64,000 bases of DNA from Candidatus Competibacter denitrificans Run_A_D11 (GTDB taxonomy: Bacteria > Pseudomonadota > Gammaproteobacteria > Competibacterales > Competibacteraceae), in NCBI RefSeq assembly GCF_001051235.1, contig NZ_CBTJ020000030.1, positions 16,808 to 80,807 of the forward strand, read 5' to 3'. Both the position numbers and the translations under genes were made by a program. The notes beneath the pieces were generated by a model, which saw nothing but the letters and a program-made list of their open reading frames with translations, was not told the DNA's origin and searched no databases. Numbering within the stretch: the stretch's first letter is position 1; the number at the start of each line of letters is the position of its first letter. Shown piece by piece: positions 1 through 7,659 of the stretch.

Positions 1-1052
1 TCACGCAATAGAGCGCTACTGTTAACCTTTGCGGCACTCCCCATGCTCTTAAATGGGCTAGCAACAACTGTCGCTATTCCAAGCACATCGCCTACTACCC
101 GATCCAGTCCCACGATCATGGCACCCCCACCCACTAAAACAATTGTATCTACATTATAGTGGCCTGACACAAACTGATCAGAGGAAAAAAAGAATTGCAG
201 CCCATGGCCGATTTGTTCAGCGAGCATCTGCTTGAAGGGTTCTAAGATGGTGGCAGCGAACTCATCATCGGTTTGGCCCGTACGCTTCATCTGCTCAGCC
301 TGGTCTCGGGGCAGGCCATAGGATTCAGCAATCCGAAGAGTCAACTGATCGGAGCCGAAGTTTTGTTCACGAGCAAAAATGACTCGGCCTCCCTGGAGAA
401 CGTACAAATTCGTAATATTAGTGCCAATGTCGACCAATGCCGTGAGACCTTCGCGCGCCTTGGTCAGGCTGATCTGCCCCCCTTCCCCGCCACTCTTTGG
501 CAAACTATCCGCAATCAAGCGAAATAAGTTTTCCAGTGCATAGACCTCAACATCGACGATGACCGGAATCAGGCCAGCCTCTTTAAGCGCGGCCTCGCGT
601 GTGTCCACATTTTCTTTGCGGGAGGCCACCAGCATCACATCCTGCATGTCTCTATTACTTTGAGACGGCCCCTTCACGTCGAAATCCAGATACACCTCTT
701 CAATCGGATAAGGAATATACTGAGATGCCTCGATAGGCATGTTAACTTCAATATCGCTTTCCTTGAACTCCAGCGGCATCGGCACAGCACGGGTGATCAC
801 GCTTGACGTGGGCACGGCGACGGCGGCTCGGCGTAGGCGAGTTCCGGATCGGCGCCAAGCCTTTTTAATCACCTCGGCCATTTCCCCCGGATCGGCGATA
901 TTCCGATCTTCCATCATACCTTCACCCAACGGTTCAATGGCGAAAGCTTCGACACGAAACCGTGGACCAGAACGGCTCAGTTCGATCAGCTTGACCGCCG
1001 AAGGACTGATGTCGATACCCAAAACGGGTTCCTTACGCTTGAACAGAGCCAA
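1..1052 (-). CDS. pilM: type IV pilus assembly ATPase-like protein PilM (3' end outside window)
   Basis: PilM is an actin-like cytoplasmic protein that binds the PilN tail and supports type IV pilus assembly. About 350 codons are visible and the last few lie beyond the left edge; the family is usually about 354 residues. The N-terminus has the family pattern LFKRKEP followed by LGIDISPSAVKL (phosphate-1 region). A second nucleotide-binding segment reads ALVDIGTNITNLYVL, and a glycine-rich LVGGGAMIVGLDRV lies near the end. No ATG opens the conserved region; a TTG at 1050-1052 follows a GAGG ribosome site by about 8 nt, so I chose it. PilN, PilO, PilP and PilQ would be expected further left, outside the window. 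Confidence 0.9.
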   Translation of the reverse strand, partial: MALFKRKEPVLGIDISPSAVKLIELSRSGPRFRVEAFAIEPLGEGMMEDRNIADPGEMAEVIKKAWRRSGTRLRRAAVAVPTSSVITRAVPMPLEFKESDIEVNMPIEASQYIPYPIEEVYLDFDVKGPSQSNRDMQDVMLVASRKENVDTREAALKEAGLIPVIVDVEVYALENLFRLIADSLPKSGGEGGQISLTKAREGLTALVDIGTNITNLYVLQGGRVIFAREQNFGSDQLTLRIAESYGLPRDQAEQMKRTGQTDDEFAATILEPFKQMLAEQIGHGLQFFFSSDQFVSGHYNVDTIVLVGGGAMIVGLDRVVGDVLGIATVVASPFKSMGSAAKVNSSALLR

Positions 1053-1272
1053 TTTCGCATCCTCAACTAGTTCAGACTGGACGAACCAAAGGTACCGTAT
1101 GAATATAGCAAACAACGACCCACATACGTCGGGAAGTTTCACACCATTTTGATGATAATGCGCGACGACCGCATACCATTCGGGGATAGCTGCCCCTTTC
1201 TGCCAAGCGCACCGATGCGGGATGGTCGCTGTACCCTTCACGAACCGCCCACACTCCGCCCTGGATATGATC

Positions 1273-1899
1273 ATGGCCCGCCGTTATCACGACCACCATC
1301 GACTTAAGATTTTGCTTACTCAGGAATGCGCCCGACTCATGGCTGAAGAAGGCATCAAGGATTTTGGGGTCGCCAAACGCAAGGCCGCGCTACGGTTAGG
1401 CGTATCGGATAAAGCCGCCCTACCAGATAACGTTCAGATCCAACAAGCCCTAATCGACTACCAGCGGTTTTTTCACGCGGCCGGCCACGAAATACATTTG
1501 CGTAGCTTGCGGCAAACCGCGCTGGAGGCAATGCGCTTCCTCGCAAGATTTCGCCCCAAGTTAGTTGGCTCCGTGTTGATCGGCACCGCCGGCCCGCACA
1601 CTGACATTCAACTCCACCTGTTTGCCGATACGCCAAAAGATGTTTTGATGTTTCTCATGGATCATGGCATCCCCCTGGAAAGCGCTACACGCCGCCTCAA
1701 AGCGAACAACGGTGTCTATGCTTCACGTCCGGTGTTTCGCTTTACGGCTGATGATACATGCATTGAACTTACGGTCTTCGGGCTGCTGGACGAACGCGAG
1801 GCACCACGCAGCCCGGTCGATGGCCGACCTCTACGGCGTGCTAACTCCTCTGAAGTACTAGGGCTATTAGGCACCAACCTAGCCCAAGGCAGTTCATAA
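1273..1899 (+). CDS. conserved hypothetical protein, nucleotidyltransferase-like
   Basis: A 208-residue soluble protein of no assigned function, divergent from pilM. It starts with a basic helix-rich segment (MARRYHDHHRLK, then RLMAEEGIKDF and AKRKAALRLGV) that resembles proteins I recall from other gammaproteobacteria. A middle segment GTAGPHTDIQLHLFADTP recalls a nucleotidyltransferase-type Gly-Thr/Asp pattern, but the catalytic acidic pair is not clear, so activity is uncertain. The C-terminus holds SPVDGRPLRRA. The start is weakly supported: in-frame ATGs at 1222 and 1267 are alternatives and none has a good ribosome site; I chose 1273 because the conserved part begins there. Confidence 0.7.
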   Translation: MARRYHDHHRLKILLTQECARLMAEEGIKDFGVAKRKAALRLGVSDKAALPDNVQIQQALIDYQRFFHAAGHEIHLRSLRQTALEAMRFLARFRPKLVGSVLIGTAGPHTDIQLHLFADTPKDVLMFLMDHGIPLESATRRLKANNGVYASRPVFRFTADDTCIELTVFGLLDEREAPRSPVDGRPLRRANSSEVLGLLGTNLAQGSS

Positions 1900-1946
1900 T
1901 GCTATCACTACAAAGAAGCCAAGTCCGCTTGATAGGTCGCTTTTGC

Positions 1947-2219
1947 TCACGCTTCGGCCTGGTTCTTCGGATGGGTTTTCACGAAATGTTTTAGCACTAA
2001 CTTTAGCTTTAAAGCCCTATCGGGGTGTCCGTGGCGTCGAGCCTCCTCAATATCCTCCAGGATAATACGTTTAATCATCGGGATACCCTCCTGTGTATGC
2101 ACCAGATAACTACCCATTTCCAATGCCGCCATTTCTGGCAACCGCTCGTGCCGCGCGATAGCATCAATTTCATCTTCAGTGAGATCGCTTAGCTCCATGC
2201 AATCTTGATAGGTCAACAT
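1947..2219 (-). CDS. conserved small hypothetical protein
   Basis: A 90-residue acidic, probably helical and cytoplasmic protein of unknown function. It begins MLTYQDCMELSDLTEDEID and ends in a basic stretch KLKLVLKHFVKTHPKN. The start is well fixed: AGGAG lies 8 nt upstream of the ATG at 2219, so a longer in-frame reading from 2306 is unlikely. I recall similar short proteins in other gammaproteobacteria but no characterised member. No signal peptide or membrane segment is visible. It is convergent with the preceding hypothetical gene. Confidence 0.72.
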   Translation of the reverse strand: MLTYQDCMELSDLTEDEIDAIARHERLPEMAALEMGSYLVHTQEGIPMIKRIILEDIEEARRHGHPDRALKLKLVLKHFVKTHPKNQAEA

Positions 2220-2814
2220 GATGTTTGCTCCTACGGTCTGGACCGGTGCTGGATGTACACCCTGTCCAAGAAGATAAGTGGACAACCTCATCATCCTGGA
2301 TAACAATACTCACTGTAAGGTTAAACTGGTTAAGAACGTCCAACGAGAATAATCCGCATCGCTCATGCGCTTATTTTGACACTTTCCATAACTTATGTGA
2401 AAGAACATCTGTAGGGGTTGATCATAGGGGTTTGCCCCTATTTACGACCTTCCGCCGGTTTCGTTATTTTGCGATCATGATGATTTTCAACAATCGTTCC
2501 ACAAATCCAAGCTGCTTCGATTAACGAACTAGCTCTATCGTAAGCCAATACATTTGGCGGGTGTGCATCCACTATAAATTTTATTCAAAAAATTAGCCGC
2601 GAAGATGGCGGGGAGCACTGAACCACCATAGAATCGAGGGTCGGATCACCACCACCCGACCAAAGCGCGCCAGCGCGTGCCTTGACCAGCACACTCGATA
2701 ACCCATAAAGAAAACTCCCTAAAATCTTCGCGGCTGACCTCATTGCGTAGTTTGCCCATCAGAGCACTTCCAGGGATTTTGAGCCGCGATCTTGCCAGTA
2801 AAATCTACCGAAAA
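2220..2814. other. 595-bp gene-poor gap with an inverted-repeat segment
   Basis: I see no convincing gene here. Short open frames on both strands lack ribosome sites and family resemblance. The right half contains a 12-bp inverted repeat (listed separately). The left half is AT-rich and probably carries the promoter of the small leftward gene ending at 1947. Confidence 0.5.
2595..2735. repeat. 141-bp segment bounded by a perfect 12-bp inverted repeat
   Basis: AGCCGCGAAGAT at 2595-2606 is the exact reverse complement of ATCTTCGCGGCT at 2724-2735. The interior holds a smaller GTCGG/CCGAC hairpin and no open frame of note. It may be a small non-autonomous element or a structured leader for the downstream DUF1289 gene. 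No target duplication is obvious. Confidence 0.6.
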
Positions 2815-3036
2815 ATGGCCTTTATCACCGATAGCGCCCACTCCAACAGCAATCCGCCTTCGCCTTGCGTCGGAATCTGTACTATCAACCCCCAAACCCA
2901 ACTCTGTGATGGCTGTCTGCGAACCTTGGATGAAATCGCGGCATGGTGGGATTACAATCCCGCACAAAAACAGGTCGTACTGGATGACGTAGCAAATCGC
3001 TTAGCGCATCTGATGGACGGCACTTATTTTGACTGA
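2815..3036 (+). CDS. DUF1289 family protein (putative Fe-S or metal-binding)
   Basis: A 73-residue protein with the DUF1289 signature: PSPCVGICTINPQTQLCDGCLRT, giving four cysteines in the pattern CxxxC...CxxC, followed by the conserved tryptophan segment EIAAWWDY. The family is small and cytoplasmic and is thought to bind a metal or iron-sulfur cluster through these cysteines, but no reaction is known. The ATG at 2815 precedes the usual short N-terminus; the ribosome site is poor. It lies 26 bp upstream of the DUF2889 gene on the same strand and may be cotranscribed with it. Confidence 0.85.
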   Translation: MAFITDSAHSNSNPPSPCVGICTINPQTQLCDGCLRTLDEIAAWWDYNPAQKQVVLDDVANRLAHLMDGTYFD

Positions 3037-3062
3037 CCGCGAGAGTTGTTCTGGAGAATACG

Positions 3063-3671
3063 ATGCCCCTCTCCACCCCCGCTGCCCGACAGTTACTCCA
3101 CAATCGCGTCGTTCAATGCTGGGGTTACCAGCGCGAAGACGGCCTGTGGGACATCGAAGGCCGGATGATCGACACGAAAACCTACGCTTTTCCCAACGAG
3201 GATCGCGGCGGGCAAATTCAACCCGGTGAGCCGCTGCACGATATGTGGATTCGGCTAACCGTCGATCCACAATTTCGAATTCACGACATCGAAGCTTGCA
3301 CCGACAGTTCGCCGTTTAGCCTCTGCCCCACGATCACCCGTCGCTATCGGCTGCTGATCGGTGAGCGTATCGGGCCGGGCTGGTCGCTCAAATTACGAGA
3401 ATTATTCGCCGGGTTAAACGGCTGCACCCACATGACTGAATTGCTGGGTCCGGTCGCTACCACCATGTTTCAGACCGTATACGGCAAGCGTTACGATGAA
3501 GATGAGGCCAAAGCGGCAGAAGATCGCGCACCGCCGCCGGTTCTGAACACCTGCCACGCTTTGGCTAGCGACAGCCCGGTGGTCAAAACACGCTGGCCAC
3601 AGGCTTATACCGGCTCTGAGGGTGAATCACCGTTAAAAAGCCCACAGCTTTTAGATGACTGCATCACCTAA
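3063..3671 (+). CDS. DUF2889 family protein
   Basis: A 202-residue cytoplasmic protein that matches the DUF2889 family. It has an early segment VQCWGYQREDGLWDIEGRM and then a beta-rich core with the conserved DSSPFSLCP and a later GCTHMTEL around residues 105-125. The conserved Cys, His and Asp residues suggest a metal site, which is inference. No function is established; in other proteobacteria members occur near aromatic or acyl-CoA metabolism genes, but nothing similar is adjacent here. Acidic residues cluster near the C-terminus. The gene follows the DUF1289 gene closely and converges on gpsA. Confidence 0.85.
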   Translation: MPLSTPAARQLLHNRVVQCWGYQREDGLWDIEGRMIDTKTYAFPNEDRGGQIQPGEPLHDMWIRLTVDPQFRIHDIEACTDSSPFSLCPTITRRYRLLIGERIGPGWSLKLRELFAGLNGCTHMTELLGPVATTMFQTVYGKRYDEDEAKAAEDRAPPPVLNTCHALASDSPVVKTRWPQAYTGSEGESPLKSPQLLDDCIT

Positions 3672-3675
3672 AAGC
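3647..3675. terminator. hairpin between converging DUF2889 and gpsA genes
   Basis: GCTTTTAG at 3647-3654 pairs with CTAAAAGC at 3668-3675, straddling the DUF2889 stop codon. On the minus strand a TTTTT tract follows some 8 nt later, so it could end gpsA transcription. It is not a textbook terminator. Confidence 0.35.
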
Positions 3676-3698
3676 AAAGCGGGTCACTCAGAAAAATC

Positions 3699-4703
3699 TC
3701 AAAGTTCTGGTTTTGGATCGCGTGCTAACAGACTCTCCACCGCTCGCCGGGGATCTTGAGCATGGTGCAGAACCCGGTCAACCTGTTCGGCGATAGGCAT
3801 TTCCACCCCATACTGTTGGGCTAGCCGTACCGTCTCCCGCGCCGTTACCACGCCTTCGACCACTTGGCCAATAGCTATCAGCGCCGCTGCGGCGGTCTCA
3901 CCACGGCCAATGGCCAATCCGAAGCGGCGGTTGCGTGATTGATCATCCGTGCACGTCAAGACCAGATCGCCAATGCCGGCCAGTCCCATAAAGGTTTCTC
4001 GCTGGCCACCGACCGCCAAACCCAGGCGTGCCATTTCCGCCAAACCCCGTGTAATCAAGGCAGCCCGGGCGTTAGCGCCAAACCCCAAGCCATCGGCGAT
4101 TCCAGCAGCAATGGCTAACACATTCTTAATCGCTCCACCCAACTCGACGCCGATGACATCAATGCTGGTATAGGCGCGCAAATTAGAGCCGTGCAATAAA
4201 GCCGCCACTTGACGGGCATACCTATAGTCCCGTGCGGCTACCGTGACAGCGGTCGGTAAACCGAGCGCCACTTCACGAGCGAAACTAGGGCCGGAGATCA
4301 CTGCCGCCGGCCAACCCTGGCCTAATATTTGCTCAGTCACTTCGTGTAGAAAACGACCCGTACCATGCTCAAGACCTTTGGTCGCCCAAGCAAACCCACC
4401 GGCGCTTGACCGGTAGGGTCGTAGCTGGGCAAGGGTTTCTCCATAGGCTTGGCTGGGAACCGCAGCAATCACCAGGTCCGATCCGGTCAGTGTTGCAGCC
4501 AGATCGGCTGTGGCACTCAGCGTCACGGGCAAGGGAATCCCCGGCAGATAACGCCGGTTTTCCCGAAACTCAACCAGAGGGGCAACTTCCTTCGGATCGT
4601 GGCCCCACAAGCGTACTGTATGCCCATTGCGCGCCAATAACAGTCCCAGCGCGGTACCCCAGGAACCCACTCCCAGGACAGCGACTGTCGCGGCGGTGGT
4701 CAT
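3699..4703 (-). CDS. gpsA: glycerol-3-phosphate dehydrogenase [NAD(P)+]
   Basis: GpsA reduces dihydroxyacetone phosphate to sn-glycerol 3-phosphate, the backbone for phospholipids. The 334-residue length is normal. An N-terminal Rossmann motif LGVGSWGTALG sits at about residues 10-20. The middle holds VISGPSFAREVA and the catalytic-lysine segment GAIKNVLAIAAG near residue 190, then GLAGIGDLVLTC. The gene begins 3 nt after the secB stop codon, and secB-gpsA is a common gammaproteobacterial pair, so the two are probably cotranscribed. Confidence 0.97.
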   Translation of the reverse strand: MTTAATVAVLGVGSWGTALGLLLARNGHTVRLWGHDPKEVAPLVEFRENRRYLPGIPLPVTLSATADLAATLTGSDLVIAAVPSQAYGETLAQLRPYRSSAGGFAWATKGLEHGTGRFLHEVTEQILGQGWPAAVISGPSFAREVALGLPTAVTVAARDYRYARQVAALLHGSNLRAYTSIDVIGVELGGAIKNVLAIAAGIADGLGFGANARAALITRGLAEMARLGLAVGGQRETFMGLAGIGDLVLTCTDDQSRNRRFGLAIGRGETAAAALIAIGQVVEGVVTARETVRLAQQYGVEMPIAEQVDRVLHHAQDPRRAVESLLARDPKPEL

Positions 4704-4706
4704 GCG

Positions 4707-5177
4707 TCAATGCGGTGCCGCTGCACCGCCCGCAGTCGCCGCTTGCTGCTGTTGTAGCCGCTGCATGTACAGGCCATCAAAATTGATCGGATTGAGCAAC
4801 ACCCCCGGAAATCCACCTTTGGTGACCAACGAGCTTAGCTCTTCACGAGCGAAAGGAAACAGGATATTTGGGCAAAATGCGTGCAGCATGTGGCCCATTT
4901 GTCCATCCTCGAAACCGCGTAAAGTAAATAAACCGGCCTGCTGCACTTCGGCCAAATAGGCGGTGCGCTCACCAAGCTTGGAGGTGATAGTGACGGTCAG
5001 CACAACTTCAAATATATCCTGGGTCACTGGGGCCGCTCCCGTGTCCAGTCGTACTTCGGTCTGCGGTTGCCATTGCTCGGTAAAAATCGCTGGAGAATTT
5101 GGCGTTTCCAGAGATACATCCTTGAGATAAATCTTCTGAATATCGAAATGCTGGGAAACCTGCGATTGCTCGGTCAT
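4707..5177 (-). CDS. secB: protein-export chaperone SecB
   Basis: SecB is a tetrameric cytosolic chaperone that keeps preproteins unfolded and hands them to SecA. The 156-residue length is typical. The conserved first strand reads FDIQKIYLKDVSLETPNSP, and the segment LFPFAREELSSLVTKGGFP with LLNPINFDGLY is the usual SecB core. The tail ends in an Ala-rich stretch. In many relatives a glutaredoxin gene (grxC) lies just upstream, between secB and the rhodanese gene; here that 160-bp gap has no such gene. Confidence 0.97.
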   Translation of the reverse strand: MTEQSQVSQHFDIQKIYLKDVSLETPNSPAIFTEQWQPQTEVRLDTGAAPVTQDIFEVVLTVTITSKLGERTAYLAEVQQAGLFTLRGFEDGQMGHMLHAFCPNILFPFAREELSSLVTKGGFPGVLLNPINFDGLYMQRLQQQQAATAGGAAAPH

Positions 5178-5338
5178 GCGGAACGCCTTAAATTAGGTAA
5201 TCATCATTTTTGAGGTAGGGCAGGCAAGAAAAACCTGACTGGTCGATCATTTTACAGGGCAGATCGCCAGTCTGCCCAACAATCCACTCGTAACGTAAGC
5301 TACAGCACACTACGAGCAAAATTCCCAGCACCGTAGCG

Positions 5339-5767
5339 CTACTTCTTGCGGGTGACCGGCAGATGAGCATCAAGCCAAGCGGTCAACCCTCCGCTCAAGC
5401 TGTAAACATTCGCAATCCCGTTCTTTCGCAACAAAGCGCTCGCCGATTCCGAAGTATTCCCGCTACGGCAGTAAACGATGATCGGCCTATCGCCGGCCTT
5501 GCTGAGTTCGCCCAGCCGTCCAGTGAGCGCAGCCAAGGGGATATGGTGAGCCTGTGGAATGTGGCTTTCCTTGTAATCAGCGCTTTCCCGCACATCCACG
5601 ATCCAGGCGTCTTGATCGTTAAGTAGACGCAGCGCCTCAGCAGCGTTAAGTGTTTTAACACCACGGATTTTCCGTAGAATCTCCCCCCCCAGCAACATAC
5701 CGATGACAGCAAACAACGCGAGAAACAGCAGCCAATTCTGCCCGGCAAACTCAACGAAATCGTTCAT
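5339..5767 (-). CDS. membrane-anchored rhodanese-like protein (YibN type)
   Basis: A 142-residue protein with one N-terminal membrane helix (WLLFLALFAVIGMLLGG, about residues 11-27) and a single rhodanese domain. The active-site loop reads IVYCRSGNTSESA, with the catalytic cysteine at about residue 98. Such proteins move sulfane sulfur onto thiol acceptors; this one should face the cytoplasm or periplasm at the inner membrane. It lies 8 bp after the DUF2892 gene and downstream of an ArsR-type repressor gene, giving the same parts as E. coli ygaVP with the membrane and rhodanese modules on separate genes. It can equally be called yibN from its position by secB. Confidence 0.9.
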   Translation of the reverse strand: MNDFVEFAGQNWLLFLALFAVIGMLLGGEILRKIRGVKTLNAAEALRLLNDQDAWIVDVRESADYKESHIPQAHHIPLAALTGRLGELSKAGDRPIIVYCRSGNTSESASALLRKNGIANVYSLSGGLTAWLDAHLPVTRKK

Positions 5768-5775
5768 AGTTTTCC

Positions 5776-6021
5776 TTAACGATGCGTTTGAGAGGCAGGA
5801 TATTCAGGTAGATCCGCAGCTCGTTTGATCCCAAGCTTCCACAAGATCATCTCTGCCGGGCAGAACTGAGTGAAACCGCTTTGAAACAAGTTTAGCCCGA
5901 CGAATCCGGCAAGCCAAAGCCAATGGCTGCTATGGTAGAGCGGACTGGCCGACACACCCAACAGAAGCGATAACAAGATGAAAGAACCGGCCATAATCCG
6001 GATGATCCTTTCGCTGTGCAT
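5776..6021 (-). CDS. DUF2892 inner-membrane protein
   Basis: An 81-residue protein of the DUF2892 family, which has two membrane helices (IRIMAGSFILLSLLLGV and the segment around LWLAGFVGLNLFQSGFT) and a conserved C-terminal FCPAE motif with a cysteine. In E. coli YgaP this domain is fused to a rhodanese and thiocyanate transport has been proposed for it. The ATG at 6021 is preceded by GAGG at 6 nt, which rules out the upstream TTG at 6033. It is the middle gene of a repressor-DUF2892-rhodanese operon and probably works with the rhodanese in sulfur handling. Confidence 0.88.
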   Translation of the reverse strand: MHSERIIRIMAGSFILLSLLLGVSASPLYHSSHWLWLAGFVGLNLFQSGFTQFCPAEMILWKLGIKRAADLPEYPASQTHR

Positions 6022-6107
6022 GAACGACCTCAACTAGGTAGTTTTGGATAGTAGGGAATTAAACTGACCGCTGTTGACCTTAGCGAACTAGACTGCGGCA
6101 AGCTCAT

Positions 6108-6446
6108 TCAATCGCGGGCACAAAAAACCTCTCGCATCATACCGATTAGGCGCAGCATACGGACATCACCCATCCGATAATAAACTCGATTGGCGTCTTT
6201 TCGGGAGATGAGAATACCTTTGTCGCGCAGAATGGCAAGATGCTGAGAAATATTGCTTTGCGAGGTTCCAACCTCCTCGACAATTTCCTGCACACTGACC
6301 TCCTGATCGCCCAAAGTACAAAGAATTTTCAGCCGTAGTGGGTGCGACATCGCCTTGAGCGAGCGAGAAGCCCGCTCAATATCTCCCTGATGGATCATCA
6401 AAAAGGTCGTGGGAATAACGCCAACATCGACCGCCTCTCTCGCCAT
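6108..6446 (-). CDS. ArsR-family repressor, BigR/YgaV/SqrR-like sulfide sensor
   Basis: A 112-residue winged helix-turn-helix protein with the ArsR core: SLKAMSHPLRLKILCTL, VQEIVEEVGTSQSNISQHL (recognition helix) and KDANRVYYRM (wing). It has only two cysteines, at 43 and 109, a spacing of 66. This equals the Cys42/Cys108 pair of BigR that forms a persulfide or disulfide switch, and no CxC arsenic-type site is present. I prefer the ATG at 6446, with GGAGG just upstream, over 6461. It heads an operon with DUF2892 and rhodanese genes and a palindrome lies upstream, so autoregulation in response to reactive sulfur is likely. Confidence 0.88.
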   Translation of the reverse strand: MAREAVDVGVIPTTFLMIHQGDIERASRSLKAMSHPLRLKILCTLGDQEVSVQEIVEEVGTSQSNISQHLAILRDKGILISRKDANRVYYRMGDVRMLRLIGMMREVFCARD

Positions 6447-6503
6447 GCCCCCTCCATGCATGTTGGTATTATGAATGACATAACGTTGATCTTTCCAACC
6501 CGA

Positions 6504-6523
6504 ATATTAGTATAGACTAATAT
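6504..6523. promoter_or_regulatory. palindromic operator/promoter of the ArsR-DUF2892-rhodanese operon
   Basis: ATATTAGT, four bases, then ACTAATAT form a perfect 8-bp inverted repeat. On the minus strand the centre contains TATACT, a good -10 box, with TTCGCA 17 bp upstream as a possible -35. A dimeric ArsR repressor bound here would cover the promoter. It lies 58 bp upstream of the repressor start codon. Confidence 0.75.
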
Positions 6524-6714
6524 AACGATAGTGCGAACTTGCGAGCGGTGCCGACTGGCACAATCGGCTAGCGCAGCGTATTATTTCAGAGGAATTTCTA
6601 TAACATTTAACCCTATCCGCGCGCCGCCACAGTTCGCGGCCCAGGAAAACGGTCGATTACCGCTCTCAACCCGATAACAACAAAAGCCGCTTTGCAATCA
6701 GGAGGCATTCTTCG

Positions 6715-7461
6715 ATGTACAAAATCGTGCTCGTCCGTCACGGCGAAAGCCAGTGGAACCTTGAAAACCGCTTCACCGGCTGGGTTGACGTTGACCTTTC
6801 GGAAAAAGGCCGCGAGGAGGCGAAAAAAGGCGGTCTGGCTCTTAAAAAAGAAGGGTACATTTTTGATATCGTGTTCACTTCGGTGCTCAAGCGCGCAATC
6901 CATACCTCATTGATCGTGCTGGATGAACTCGATCTGGCCTGGATTCCAGTGCAGCGCAGTTGGCGGCTCAATGAACGCCACTACGGCGCTTTAGCCGGCC
7001 TCAACAAATCAGAAACCGCCGCCAAGCATGGCGAGGAACAGGTCAAGATCTGGCGACGCAGCTTCGACATTCCGCCTCCGGCACTGGCTGCGGACGATCC
7101 AGGACATCCGTCCAAAGATCCACGTTATGCCGAGCTTGATGCGCGCGTGTTGCCCTCGACTGAAAGCCTGAAAACCACCATCGACCGGGTATTACCCTTC
7201 TGGCACGATGCCGTGGTTCCCGCAATCCGTTCCGGTAAGCGTGTGCTGATCGCCGCCCACGGCAACAGCCTGCGTGCCCTGGTTAAGTATCTTGATAACA
7301 TACCTGACGACGAGATTGTCGGGTTAAATATTCCTACCGCCGTACCGCTGGTGTACGAGCTTGATGAAAACCTGCGGCCTATCAAGAATTACTACCTCGC
7401 CGATCCCGAAGAACTGAAGAAGTTGATGGATGCTGTTGCCAATCAGGGCAAGGCTAAATAA
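6715..7461 (+). CDS. gpmA: 2,3-bisphosphoglycerate-dependent phosphoglycerate mutase
   Basis: Interconverts 3- and 2-phosphoglycerate in glycolysis and gluconeogenesis. The 248-residue protein carries the phosphohistidine motif [18 protein letters not shown] at residues 5-22, the acidic catalytic segment [10 protein letters not shown] near residue 90, and the second histidine in [15 protein letters not shown] near residue 185. A strong AGGAGG lies 9 nt upstream of the ATG. The gene is divergent from the BigR-like repressor and is followed by its own hairpin, so it is probably monocistronic. Confidence 0.97.
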   Translation: MYKIVLVRHGESQWNLENRFTGWVDVDLSEKGREEAKKGGLALKKEGYIFDIVFTSVLKRAIHTSLIVLDELDLAWIPVQRSWRLNERHYGALAGLNKSETAAKHGEEQVKIWRRSFDIPPPALAADDPGHPSKDPRYAELDARVLPSTESLKTTIDRVLPFWHDAVVPAIRSGKRVLIAAHGNSLRALVKYLDNIPDDEIVGLNIPTAVPLVYELDENLRPIKNYYLADPEELKKLMDAVANQGKAK

Positions 7462-7483
7462 AACTCCTTTCCAACCGCTCCCT

Positions 7484-7518
7484 GCCCCGACGCTTTTCAT
7501 GTCATTCAGCGCCGGGGC
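7484..7518 (+). terminator. GC-rich hairpin after gpmA
   Basis: GCCCCGACGC at 7484-7493 pairs with GCGCCGGGGC at 7509-7518 (9 of 10 positions). No T tract follows, so termination may be weak or factor-dependent. Confidence 0.4.
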
Positions 7519-7659
7519 GGGCGCGGTCTCTCAATAAACTATCTCTCGAATGTTCTGGCCAAATTGCATTTTTTAGGCCAAACCCGTTGTCTTATTTGAA
7601 CGATTAAATAAGGTTGTCGTATCTCCCCTCGCCGCATTGAAAGGATTTTTGGAGTGAAG

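Noticed and set aside
5188..5373. 61-codon leftward frame between secB and the rhodanese gene, considered as glutaredoxin or small membrane protein
   Set aside because: No CPYC motif, overlaps the rhodanese end, and has no family match.
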